DNA of 64,000 nucleotides, from positions 68,128 to 132,127 of the forward strand of contig VXAA01004299.1 in the NCBI GenBank assembly GCA_013399115.1, written 5' to 3'. Shown here one piece after another: positions 49,251 to 62,560 of this stretch. A program made the position numbers and the translations under genes. Positions within the stretch are counted from its first letter, which is position 1; each line of letters begins with the position of its first letter. The DNA comes from Anseranas semipalmata (lineage: Eukaryota; Chordata; Aves; Anseriformes; Anseranatidae). The notes beneath the pieces were generated by a model that was not told where the DNA came from, made no database searches, and was given only the letters and a program-made list of their open reading frames with translations.

Positions 49251-52200
49251 AGTACAATGACAAGGATCTGAAATACGTATCTAGCACCAGCATGTCTTTG
49301 TCAACTGAAACTTCTAAAATTAAATCTTTCTCCCAGGCTATGAAAGTGAACCAAGTAAAAAAACCTCCATGAGGACACAACAGAGCAAGTCCAACTGTTG
49401 GCAACAAAATTATTAAATCATAAATCTTATTTTACAGATTTGTTACTGACTCGCTTTCACTTCTGAATTACATTAGTGTGTCTACAACAAAAATTACGAT
49501 CGTTCACTAGAGGACAAAAAAGTAGTCATTCTGTACTTGCACAGCCCCCCAACTGCCACAGTTCTGAACACTTAAGAAACATTAATGAATGTATCCTTAC
49601 AAATAAAACACAGAATGAGAGTCAGTCCTTTTCCACAGAGGATGAATAACGACATCAAGAGATAAAGCAGTTTTTGCTATGCCAGTCATAACATTTGTGT
49701 CAAACAACTGCACCTAGTACTCCACGGTACCTTTTCACTGTTGTATGTGTACAGAGAAGGAGAAAAAGCACTGGGGAAACACCAGTGCAGCAGGAGTCCT
49801 GGTGTGACGGAGCAATCGAACCGTATCAAAGCCATGGGTTTTGTGATACAGAGCATCCCTTTGCCTCCAATCCCTTCCTCATTTTTTACAATGGGCATAT
49901 GGGAAGAAGTTGCAAAAGTGAATTTACTGTATAAGAGATTCTAGAAATTAAAATCCTTCCTCTACACACCACAGAGTCAGTAGTACCAGCATTAAAATTA
50001 TCCTCTCAAGAAGACATTAAGTTCTTGCCACTTTTGTAAGAGAAGGTGTTTGTTTATCTTCACAATAAGAACATTTTGGTATGACTACCAAGGCCACCAA
50101 GTGATTACAGCCAACCTGGTGGTTCTGCAACATTTAGAGGCCACTAACCGGCTTTAGAAAAGATACAAAAAGCTCTAAGACTCAGATTGCTCATCAGCTT
50201 CAAAGGAAAGTTTGAATACCAAGAAATTACTTAGAAGAAAACTTGGCCTGTGAAAATTGATGGGAGTTGGCCATTTCATGCCATGTCACCTTCACTGATC
50301 AAAAAGATATTGTCACTGGTATTTTCACAATGGTCTGGGATAGTATGGCACAAGTTTTATGATACCCCATCAGCAGATTGTGTAGATTCTCGCCTTCCCG
50401 ATATTACTGTGCGTCTAAAGCTTTATCACAAAATATTTTGGAGCAGAAGAGAACTAATTGCTGGGCTGCACAAATTCCACGACATAACACTTGTCAGCAT
50501 TATATCCACTCCTAGCTAATGCAGTGAAATTGCATTTTTATTGTGTTGAAAGAAATTGAGAAGAGAGGAGAGAAGCAAGTTTTATGGGGCAGTGGCTGAC
50601 ATGCAAGTTTTCAGAACAAAATGGAATTCTATTGTATAAGCTACAAGAATCTTTTTTTTTTCCTCCTTTCTTTTCCTCTTCTATGACAAACTAGATTCCA
50701 GAGACACCTGCTTTCCATTCAAGACCATGCTTAAAATACATGTTCAGTTTTATATGCTTAAGAGGTGATATTTTTTTCTGCAGTGGAAATTCAAGGAAGG
50801 TTATTCAGTTTAAAAAATGACTAATGCTGAAGACAGCACTTGGTCCCATTGACAGTCTCAGGTCTTTTCATACTAAAAGAAGAAAAAAAAACACATCACA
50901 GATGATAGCGTACCCATCCTTTTACAGTAACTGCACTTTTCTGTGAAGTATGAAATGCATTAGCCTATTAAACTCACTTTTTCTTTGTGAGGACCTACTG
51001 CTTATAATGACATTTTGCACTTAGATACTGGTACACATGTTGCTTCATCTCCAATACCTCCCAAATTACATCTGAGGAACTTTAAGTGTTATATGAGTAA
51101 TGAATACCAGTGATTCCCACAGGACCTCTGTGCATGGCAGAGCTCTGCTCAGACACCCCATGTTGTCATTGGCTAAGGAAACTGGTGAGCCACATGACTC
51201 CATCATAGTCCATCACAGATGTAAATTTAGAAAAAAGTTTCTTATTATAATTGGTCTCCTGTTGATTTCTGCTTGTTTCTTTCCAGATAACAAAAAATTA
51301 GCACTGATCTGGAGTGCGTACGCAACTGACTCCATTCCATGAAGAGCTGAACTGAAATGAACTTCTAGGATATCTTTAAAATATCTCCAAGCTATCAAGT
51401 ATCTCAGAAGTGCCAGAAAAAAAGAAACACAAATGCTGGAGAACCAGAACTGCAAGCGACCTTCAACTGATGATGCCAAAGAGTCTTCTGTTCTCAAGAG
51501 GGAAATAAGACTTCATTCCACTTTGGCTTCAGCCCCACACACACTCCCAGTTGTGAAAGATCGATGCCAAACAAGAGAAACATTCACATTCATCACAAAG
51601 AATGGTTTAAGAATCTAGGACGCAGCAGTTCAGTTACGGTCGCTCCTTGCTAGCTTTCACCCAAAGGAATGAAGAAAAGATAAGCATAGGTAAAAAAAGA
51701 TGAAGTGAAAAAAGATGAGTGAAATCTACAGCATGTACTGAAGTGATACCAGAGGCTTACTTCCCAAGCAAGAAATGTCATAGAGGTTAAAACCAGCTGC
51801 TCAAATAGATCATCTCACTAAATTATTGCATTGCTTCCAGCAAGACAGTAAAACTGGAGATGACTGAAAATACGCAGCTAAAACTCAAACACAAAAAATA
51901 TTTAAAGGCCTAAACAAAGCCAAAGCTTTATAGAGAACATGGGGACTTTGGGAGAAGTTTGCAACAGTTGTAACGCAACAGAGTTTGAAAGGGATAAAGA
52001 ACTAATGTGGTAAACATTAGGACCTTACAAAAAGAAAAGACAGCAGACAACCTCAAAATCTGGCTACATTTGCTAAACACTACTCAGGCAAAAAATACTA
52101 ATAAATATCCTTCACATATTCAGCAACCTGCTGACAACCTTTCAAGTTATGCTGAAAATCTACTTAATCCACATCTAGTTGCTGCAGCTCATTAACACGC

Positions 52201-55200
52201 AATTTTCCACCCAGCAAATGAAGTAGTAGTTAAACTTTAGGGTACTTAAATTTTTGAAAAATTAAGCCCTACACCAGCAAGTAATTTCTCACAAATGGTA
52301 TGTTTCCTAGACACACAAAAAATAATAAATCACATCCACAGAGAAACGGTGCAGCAAGATACTAATTCTCATCACGAATGGCAAGCACTGAAATAGGCTT
52401 CAGCTTTAATTTAGAGGAATAACTTCCAAGGTCAAAATATGCCATATAGTCTGGATAAGTCTGCCTGGTCCAATAGCTGGGTTTCCTGCTGAGATCAGAC
52501 AACAGATCTCCATCTGCCATGTTTGGCGGTATACTAGGAACTGGCCCACACCTGCTTTAGAAGGCCAAGAACCTGATATTTAAACACATTACTCATGTCA
52601 GCTGTTGGTTAAAATCCACCTGCACTGTAAAAGTGTCTATAAAGCACTATCAGTCTCCCCAAGTGACCCTGGAATGATACATTTAAATATTGCTTAGTGC
52701 ACGAGAGTTCAACTTTAGAGTAGTATCACATCAACTAAATATTAACATCAATTATATAAACTCTTTTTTCTCTTTTTCTGTATGTTTAATGACACAAAAC
52801 TGTTAACACAGCAAGTTATGAAACACTCTTACTAGTCCTGCCTTCCTCCCCACTTTTTTTTTAATTCCCTTTTAAAAAAAAGGAGGGGGGTTCTAAGTAT
52901 AATGCTCATAGGCAGTGGCACAGCTAAGGACAGGTTAATGAATCTGAGAGCGTGTGTGGTATTTTAATGCATCTCTGTCAAGCAGCTGACAGCAGATAGC
53001 TGAACGGATCAATTATGACATTTCATTTACATCAAAGTGACAAGATTTCTAGATAATACTGTTTACCGTTTGCCCACATGGCTTAACAAGAACATTTAAG
53101 TTCTTCCTCCAGGTTACTTTCCTCTCAGGATGCCAACAGGGCACCTGTTGCTTGTTCACGTTTACTCAATTGGCCCCGAGCTTATTCTCACCACCAAGTC
53201 TGTTACACACAGAAACAGCATTAAGAATCTGTCTCATTTTCTTTCCAACTATTTTTTTTTTCTTATCCAAATAGCTACTAAAATATTTTACCAGCCTGGA
53301 CCAGAAGGCTGGTCACTGGTAAAGTTCCCTTGGTATGGTGGTAAGGATTCTCACTCCCACTCCTCCACATCCACCAACAAAGAGCTCTCTGGAAACTGAA
53401 TAGGGAGCTGCTGGTTCTGCTTCTCCCTGAACTTCAGTGATTTTACATCAAATGCTGTCAGTTCCTAGTAAAGCCTGCTGATTCAAATGATCTGCCATCG
53501 AAGCTACCCTTGGATTTGAGAAGCAAACTGCTTTGCCTCTCATCTGCAAGATGTTTTCTCACTATTACTACAAGCTTAGCAGAGAACCCCAGGGCACCTT
53601 TTATACCTACCAAAAGCTATTGTGTCTATGGCAGTTTGCTCAGGTACAAATAATTTCAAGTCAGCAGGAACGCACTGAAACACAGAAGAGTAGCCTTGGC
53701 TGAGCAGTAAGACCCATAGAAAAAAAAAAAACAGCAAAAGCAAATTCTTGCCACTTAAGTAATGAGATAGGCCCCTCTCCCTCTCAGGTCTGTTGCATAA
53801 GAAAGGGTTATTTCTAGACAATCAACTTGTCAGAGAAAGACCTTACATAATCCAGAGTTTGCTCTAAAGCACATTAAAATCAGTACAATTATTCTTGCTG
53901 ACTTGAAATTTCACTGGTTTTCAGTCAGATCCTTTGAAGTCTCTGCTTTGCCAGCAGCATGCTTTTGTTAGAGAAGCTAGAAATCACCAAATTGCAGTGC
54001 TTTAACGTTATCTTCTGTTCCCTTCCTACTTTGGAAGATTTCTTTCCGGTTCAAGTTTGAAAAATTACCACAAAAACGCACACACAGCTTGCTAATTTAT
54101 AACAATTGTTTCCAACTTCATCAATGTAACAACTGACAACTGCTGCAACAATATATCAGAGCTTTTTCTTCACTCCTCCACTCATTTTTCCAAAGTTAAA
54201 AGGCAATAATATTGATACCACCGCTACTCTCCTGCCCTTCATAGTTACTGACTTAAGTATGATCACCTCGAGCACGATTTTATGTTGCACTGGTTTAAGT
54301 GTTTGAAAAGCAAAACACACGAGCACAACATATTACGTCAGACTGCACTGGAATCAAGTGAATGAAGCGTTCATGGACAGCCACACCAGGGGCAACTTTA
54401 CGCAGAACAGCCTCCAGCCTCCCACAAACCATTTGGCCGGACTTGAGAATGCCTTGGCTGCTGACACATACTTTCAGAAACTTCTCCCAAAAGAAGTTAG
54501 GGCAACTGTTTCAGGTCTTACGCAATCTAGAGTCTCAGTTATTGAGTTCTTTCTATCACATTTCCATCTGACCATTGGGGTACAGCAAACATCTGGTACT
54601 ACGCTCAGTGCTCCTTGCTAATAATGTTCTTTACAGGAACCTAACAACTGAGGGATTTTTTTATTTTTTATGTTTTAAATAAGGGCACTCCTTGACATTG
54701 CTATTCTCCACTAATAACCAGAACACCATGTCAAGGAGCTTAAAGATCCAGTAAATAGTAATCTCTCCTATAATGAGCACTATTATATGCTATATTCACT
54801 TGCTGATTTAGATATCTCTGACATTTTGGTTTGACGTCATTCACAAACACAGCATTATCTGTTCAACATGAAGAACATTTCATTAGTATGCTCAATTAAA
54901 TTAAGACTTTTTTTTGGTGCTATGTTGCCATAAATAGACAACAAAATCATGTAGCTCCTTTCATATGATGTATATGTAATCTTCTGAGCTGTTCTGGTTT
55001 TTACATAATTAATTATATCCAAAAAGTTATATTGTAATGTTGGCCATACTAGATCCACTACATAACATTACACGAGATAAATTTACAACTTTGGAACAAA
55101 ATTGTACTTGTTGAAATTAGTAGAAATTTTGTCATTTTCTCCAACTGTACCAGAATTTTGTTTATTACTATTTATTTAGTTCATTTACTCCATTGGCTCT

Positions 55201-57920
55201 TTAAGGAACTAATAAGACTACAAATATAAACTCTTTAAGAAAGTCCATTAGAGCTGTTATTAAGCAAGATACATGAGCCAATCTTCAAAATTTTGAAATA
55301 GAACGGCCTTTAAAAAAAAAAATAACAGCAAGCTGATACTTTCCCACGCAAAACAACCCTTGTAAATGTTTTTTATTATAAACATTACTTGAAAATTAGT
55401 ATATATACTTGGCATTCTTTTTAAGGTTAAGTTCATTTGCTGTTTCTGTCTGGATGGTAATGGTCTTCTCAGCAACTAAAAAAAAAAAAAAAAGTAGAAA
55501 AATATGCAAACTGAAGAAAACAGAAATAGTGTCTTTCCCAGACTCCCTGCCACTATCGCAACGGAAACCTAACTCCACAGGTAGCCTTAAAACACCGTGG
55601 TTTGATGGATAGCTTACAATGGTGTAAAAGTAGATTCCTATTCTCTATTCCACCAGTGATGTCTCTACATCTCTCTCTTCTTGCAGGGTTTGTAGTCTGT
55701 CGGTAAGTGGTAACTTTCTGGAGATAGACTCGCTTTTACTTCATTTCCTCAGATCCTTGCACAATAGGGTTCTGTGGTAGTACGTAAAAGTTTTGATATC
55801 AGAACACACATTTGAGTTATTGAGCACATGGTGTTCAAGTTGATTGCACTGCTTTTACCACAGGTTAAATGGCCTGATGCAGAATCTGGCTCCTCATGAA
55901 ATTGCCTCAGTGTGAGCGTGCCTGACAGATTCATTGTCTTAAAACTCTGAGACATACAATAACTAAAGTAAAAAGCTGTAGCAACTGACCTCCACATAAT
56001 CTGAATGGCAGTCTGGCACCCTACTCTACAAATATACCACTCGGAATAAAAGTTTTAATGTGTCAAGACTCTCACAAAATAAATTTAGTTACAAAGGAAA
56101 AGCCTACACTCCTCATTTCAGAAGCACCTTCTTGACATCACCAGGTGGTCTGCAAGCAAAGAGACTGCACAACTTGGCCAAGAATGTCAAACACACAGAG
56201 CACTTTACAAAAGGCACAGAAACCAATACTGTCCCACCCAAAACATTTTTACTTTCAAACTACGGTTGCAACAAAACACTTACCGTAAATCTCTTTATGT
56301 AATCAGAAACACAAAATCCTCCCATGCTTAAACGAAGGGATCTGTGCAGGGAAGATTCTTGATACAAAGTTCCCATCTTTTCTGGCTTGTATGGTGGTCT
56401 CTCAAGTAGCCTGATGCCTTTTAGCCTTGAATAAAACTGCACAGCCTCCCTGGATCTTGCTAGAATTCTGCTTCTGTGATAAACCAGGCATTTCATCTTA
56501 TCTAACACTACACCAGGCATTTCAATCATTTCACTTCCTTATCAACAGCACCAAGTTCTATCTGTATCCCAGCAGCTCACTTCCTGAATTACTGATAACA
56601 GCTACTGTAAGGCACGGAAACAACATAACAGCAGATGACAGCCGAATCTCTTGAAGTCACTAGAGTCCCTTCTCTGCATTTGTCTGTTCCTTACCTTATT
56701 TTTGCCCAATTTAACTTTGCTTTAGTGGTAACTTAGAGATAGCACATTTGTTTCAGCTAAGCAGTGACAGGACTGTTGTTTATCTGACTGCTTTCTATTT
56801 GTTCAGTGATACATCACTGCTACAGGATATTTGCTTTCATGATTATACATGTGAGCATTTCTTTCATTTCAGATTTCTTAAGCTACACCATAGGAACAGA
56901 GGGAACAAATGAACAGACAAAAAAGGACAAATATTCATCCTCCATCAGAATTCAGATAGCTATTTACGACTTCAAGCAGCATTTCTACAGTCTGATGCTA
57001 CATGCAGAGCCATTCACTTCAGTCTGTAAAATACCTTATGGTCAAACAAAAGTGCTCATACAAATGTATGCTGCCATGAAGTTCATTAGGCACATCTGTG
57101 ATCCCATAGTTTTAGAATGTCCTTTTAAAATTTTTCTACCTAATGTTAGATTAATAACCATCCATAATGCACCCAAAAAGTGCACACATTTCGTCCTCAC
57201 CTAATTAATTCCGTTTTATTTTGCCTAGTATAAAATATACTTTTTTTTTAATAATGGTTTCTTACCTACAAAATTGTGTCAGTGGAGTAGAAATGTACAA
57301 AGACAATAGATACAAAGATGCTGGATGATCTAAAAAGGAAAGTAAGTTCTGGAGGTGTAGGAGCAAGTCTACTTACCATTTTCATCTGTGCTGTGCCTGC
57401 ATTTCCCACTGTCAACAAGCTGCAGTAAAATTAGCTCTATTTCATTATTACCATTAACCTCATTCACATCAGGCATGGGTGCACAAGCACAGCTACTCAC
57501 AATGGACCAGTGACTTCTGCACAGATGGACAAGCAGCCCAGAAAGAAATATCTGGGCTTAGCATGGGCCAGGCCTTCACTGATTAAATCAAAATAAAATT
57601 GTGTTTTACCACAGGATGAGTGCACATCAACTCTCCTCTAAAATAAACAGGCGAGCAATGGAGATAAGATACTGTACCTTTATCATTACGACCTAAGAGA
57701 TGTCAGGTCCAGAAGTATGGGTATAGATCTGACTACCCCTCTTACAGCAAAAACAACTGCTTCGTTTCCACTTGGGGTTGTACAGCAAGATGACCAATAT
57801 GCTGTTAAAAACAAAACAAAACCAATGTAAATACAGACAAAAACAGTGAATTAGGATGAGTAATTCACAGGGCAAAAGCCAGGGATGAGATGGCCATGCT
57901 TACTGTGCTGGAAACTTGGG

Positions 57921-57966
57921 TTTTTTTTGTTTTTTTTTTTTTGTTTGTTTGTTTGTTTGTTTTTTT
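57921..57966 (+). repeat. Poly-T/TTTG microsatellite
   Basis: A T run interrupted by G leads into five TTTG-type units and another T run. It is simple sequence. Confidence 0.85.
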
Positions 57967-60900
57967 AACTTCTTGGCAAGGAATGTTTATTAGGCCATTC
58001 AACAAACAAGTGAAAAGGCCAGGGGTTGCCTGGGGTACAGGATGATGTGACCGCAGCCCACAGAGGTGAGGTAGTTCTACCAAAAGGTTAGTAGTCTGAC
58101 ATCCTGGTATGAGACATAGGCAAGCTGAGGCTGCCCAAGACACTGGCCTTAAATCTCCAGAAATTTAAGGCCCATCTCCACTGCCAGACTCCTGCGTAAA
58201 TTCTAACTTGAGCTCTGTCCCTTGCCTTTTCCACCTGTAAAACTGAGTTAAACTCTTCCTCGCTTACAGAATGTTTTCAGAGCTTTCGAATCTATTATTA
58301 CTATTCCCCACTTTTAAAAGGCGAAACCCAGAAAACAAACAAACAAAAATCCTAGGTCAAAACTGCCCCAAAATGTTAAGATACATAAGCTAGCTCCATA
58401 TAGTGGTACAAGAAAAAAATTGAGTCTTCCAAGCAGTAATCAGCGAGACTGCTGCTGAGCCATTTTGCCTGGATATGGCAAGACTGTTGCAGGCTTTACG
58501 GCAGCACTTAGAGCAGTATTCCGGGTGTCTACACAGGGAACACTACCCAGCCACTCCCAGTGGGAGAGGAGACTATCCACACTGGTATCAAGCTTTGAAC
58601 ATGGCCTCAAGGTTTTTTGTTTGTTTGTTTGTTTCTTAATCAATATGTAACTAATTTTATGAACTACAACTGTTCCATATCCTAAGAAAACAGCAAATAC
58701 TACAGCTATTCAAAAAGTGTAGAGCTTAATGCATGAGTCAGGAGATGTCTACATCCCGGGGAAAAACAGAGGTGTTGATAATACATTTATGACTTATTCC
58801 AATAGCACAAATAATCATGTTGTTACTCCAGATTTAATCAAGAGATGATATTACTTAATGTGGCAGCAGAGGCATGTACAGCATGTAAGCAGCATGCCAT
58901 GGGGGAAAGCTTGCATGACAAAGAGAATCCTTTAGGAAATTTGGCAAGTAGTCCGGAACAAGCAATGTTCAGCCTGCAACCTTCCATTAGCAGATCTAAA
59001 TATAGAACTGTAGTGTAAAATAACACCTTCCTGCAGTATTTTCATTAATTAAGAATATAATTATTATGATAAGCTTCACTAGCTTTGCTTTTTCTCTTTG
59101 GAAGCTTTTGAAAAAAAATTAAATTTGGAGCTTTTTTCCTCCCCCATTGTCATTTCGTATCTTATGATGCAGATTCTGGACTATGTTTTCAGAAGGGTAT
59201 CAAAAGCAACAAAACAGCAGCAGCTGCATAACATTCAATCCACAGTAAGCAAATAGTCCCATTTTCACAAAATTAAATGTACTGACATGGACAGAAAACA
59301 GGCAACAGACACAGGACTACATTTGCTTCAGTACTAGAGAAAAGTCTAGTGGATTTTACACATAAGGAAAAACAGAGCTTGGTCCCTTGCCCTAAAAATA
59401 CTAAGAGCTAGAGACAAGGAATGTGCTCAGTTTGAGTACAGGTATTCCAGTATAGGCTTTGTAGATACCATGAGATGTCATTCACTTCTAGAATAAATGC
59501 AAAACTTTTCCAAAAATAATGCAAGTAACAGCCAACAAATGAAATCAAGATCAAGGTTATTTGTTTAGCTTTTAGAGCAGCTCTTTGAATCTGCTATGCT
59601 TACACTCCAAAAACTCCTCTTTTCAACAAACAGAGGTGTTTGACAACTAAATCAGTGCAACTCAAAGCAAAGACCAAGAAAAGGAAAAAGGTAACATTAA
59701 CAGACTATTCAGATTACTAACTTTCCCAGCCAGCTGCTGACAGACACTCCAATTCCTGCACTAAATACAGTGCAAAATGAAAGGGATCAGCATTTTTAAA
59801 GTGATCTCTCTCATATCCCAGCATCAGGCTCTGTGAATTAGGAGGACGCTCATTGCTCCAAACACATCCCCATTCAGGGAATTTATAATCTAAACAACAT
59901 CCCTTAGCTGAAACTTTCTGTTAACATGGCAGTTAATACATGGTATCTTCCTCCCTGAAAAGAAATCAATACATAGAAGTTTTATTCCCTGGGGGAATTT
60001 CTTTCATACTGTTAAGAGTTACTAAAATGCTTTAGTATTTTAGAGCCTTTTTGTCATTATTAGTAATCAGGAGCAGGGAACTACTAACAATGATGCCACC
60101 CAACTTAACTCACCATGACTATGCCCAAAACATCTACCCGAAGGCTCACAGTTCTCTTCCAAAATAGATTTACGGAGTCTACCAATAACTTACCCTTTCA
60201 TTACGCTTCCATCCATGCAACAAGCTACAATAGAATGCCAGCATACAGGACCATTCGCAGGGAAATGCAAACAAAACCAGCAAGCAGAGTAGTGGTATCA
60301 GAAATGGTTGAATCCCTTTGTGTATCTGATCAGGACAAGTATTCAGAAGTTTGTGAATATTTTGACTGATGAGGCATCTTCTAAGAGCAGTCAACTCCTG
60401 GTTGTGTCTGCGCCAGTATCAGCACATTTCTAGAGCTGCTTCACTTGCAATGGATTAGTATTAAAGGCCATGTCTGAAAGCCTCCCCACCTCATTAATAT
60501 TCATTTCATATTTTAAATCCTATGTACACATGGACTCATCTCCAAGGCTAGAAGGCTCATAAATTATATTCCATTTTTAAACATGCAGTATTCACTCTCA
60601 TTGTTTCAGAAGGAAACCACTTGCAGAGACAGCTTTAGGCAAGCTGCTTTGTTTAAACGAATAGGATCTATTGGGCCAGATTCAGCGCTTCTTTAACTTC
60701 ATTAGTCCACAAAGATTTGCACTACAAAGAATGCTGTCTGCAAAGCACTAACACAAGTACAACTGTCAGAAGATTTTCATTCTTTCATTATTCTGCTTTT
60801 GTTCCATCTGCCAAAGTGGGTGGGCACAATGTCTGCAGCTGAATAAATTCAGAAAAGCCATCTTACCTAGTGAACACTTCAAAAATAGCTACAACCACCA

Positions 60901-62194
60901 TAAAAACAAATTAAGGAGACAAAATGACTCACTATCTACTTTGTCTCCTGGCAAATATGTACAGATAATTGAGCAAAGCACATCATATTAGATAGCAAAC
61001 CTGGCTTTAATGGTCATAAAGAAGGTCCAAAGGAGAACTGATTCAAGCCTTCTCTGTAAGGATGGTAGACAATTTTGGGGTACGTATCTTTTACGTCTGT
61101 ATAGCACAAACACTTGTTACAGAGGTCAACCCTACAGGCAGAGACAAATAAGTTCAGGATGCTGAGGCAGATAGCCCCCACAGCCTTCTAGCATCCACTA
61201 GCAAAGGAATGAACAGCAAAAGCAAAAAGCAGGGTGAATTGTTCTAGTTTTTCTTTATTCTCCTTTGCAAAGCATTTGTCAGAACAGATTTACTGCTCAA
61301 CAGCTTGTTTCTAATGGGAAATACTACCAAATGTGGAGAGGTAACCTTTTGCAAAAACCTGAAACCAGGAGGAATTCCTCCACTTGCCCTCACAGGAGGA
61401 AAAAAAAAAAAAAAAGCCTACAATAGTGAGAAGTCAAGAGTGACTCCTGGAAGAAGTGATAAACATTTGCTGCCACTTTTAACGGATGATAGATTTTATC
61501 AAGCTCCCACTTAGCACTTGCACTATTCTCTACTTCATGAAGAACTCATTTAATTGACACAACCCTCTCCTACCCTCTTGACCCCTCTGAAGCAGCCACA
61601 CAGCATAGCTGGTGATTACAACTTCTAATTTTAATTGTCCATTAACTAAAGAACACATGATTTCTCCGAATAAGACCCATAAGGTACACATACACCAAGA
61701 TCGTATGTCCAAGGAACATACAAATGGAAATCAGATTTATAGCATCCTTTACACTTGAGTCTGAAATTCAGAGGTAAGTATTTTAGATGTATTTTAACTT
61801 CGGCAGTGTGGATTGCTGGACACTGATCTAAAGAAAAGCATCACTAATGAAGTTCATTCTAGTCCTCAAAAAGCTTCCTTTCAGAGCCAATTCAAAATGA
61901 AGAAACATCTTGTAAAACAAAAAGATGAACGCTTCCAGTATGACTCCCAGTGGTGTGGGATTTTGTCCACCTTCCACATAATGTCTGAATCAGTTTCCCA
62001 ATAGCTTATAATCCCAAGAAGAGACCAATAAATTCACAACTAAGGGTATAGATGAGGAAACCCAAACAACACAGAAAAAAGACTATAGCCTTTGGTGCAT
62101 TGCTCACACTACCTAATTTTTAGGTAAAAAGGAACTGCTCAGCTCAGAACAGTTTGAGTGGCAGTATTCTTACTCTCTTCTATAAATGCAACAC

Positions 62195-62560
62195 CTCTCG
62201 AGTCACTTCTCCCTCCTCCTCCAAATTTCCCTGCTTCTTCTCATATCTCTACAGATCTGAAACTGCTTTCTCCCCCATAATATCCCACAGAAGGTCTCCA
62301 TGTGTCTCTCCTAGCAGCCTTAACACATCCATGCTTACTTCTTGTCATCCTACCCTTCTCCAGCTCTGCCTAGCTTAAACTCTATCCCCTGTAATTTCCA
62401 GCCAAATCCTCTCCATCACCCCCCACCCTCCTTCGCTTTTCTGCCCTGCCTTTTCCTAACTCGTGTTGTTTCCCCATCCCATTCCGTGTCCTGCTCTTTT
62501 CCAGGCACAGCTTTCCTGCCCAGTCACTCTGGTCCCTGCCTCCTCCTTGTGTTGGGAACA
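62195..62560 (+). repeat. Pyrimidine-rich tract
   Basis: The plus strand is strongly biased to C and T over about 365 bases, with runs such as ctccctcctcctcc. It is not a clean microsatellite and no transposon family is recognised. Confidence 0.5.

Noticed and set aside
55378..55478. Minus-strand exon-like segment with a poly-T acceptor (AEKTITIQTETANELN...)
   Set aside because: The acceptor is only a homopolymer run, the donor is poor, and I recognise no protein. It is not enough for an exon call.
56806..57204. 132-codon plus-strand open frame
   Set aside because: There is no recognisable domain, splice context or promoter. A frame this long can occur by chance in AT-rich DNA of this size.
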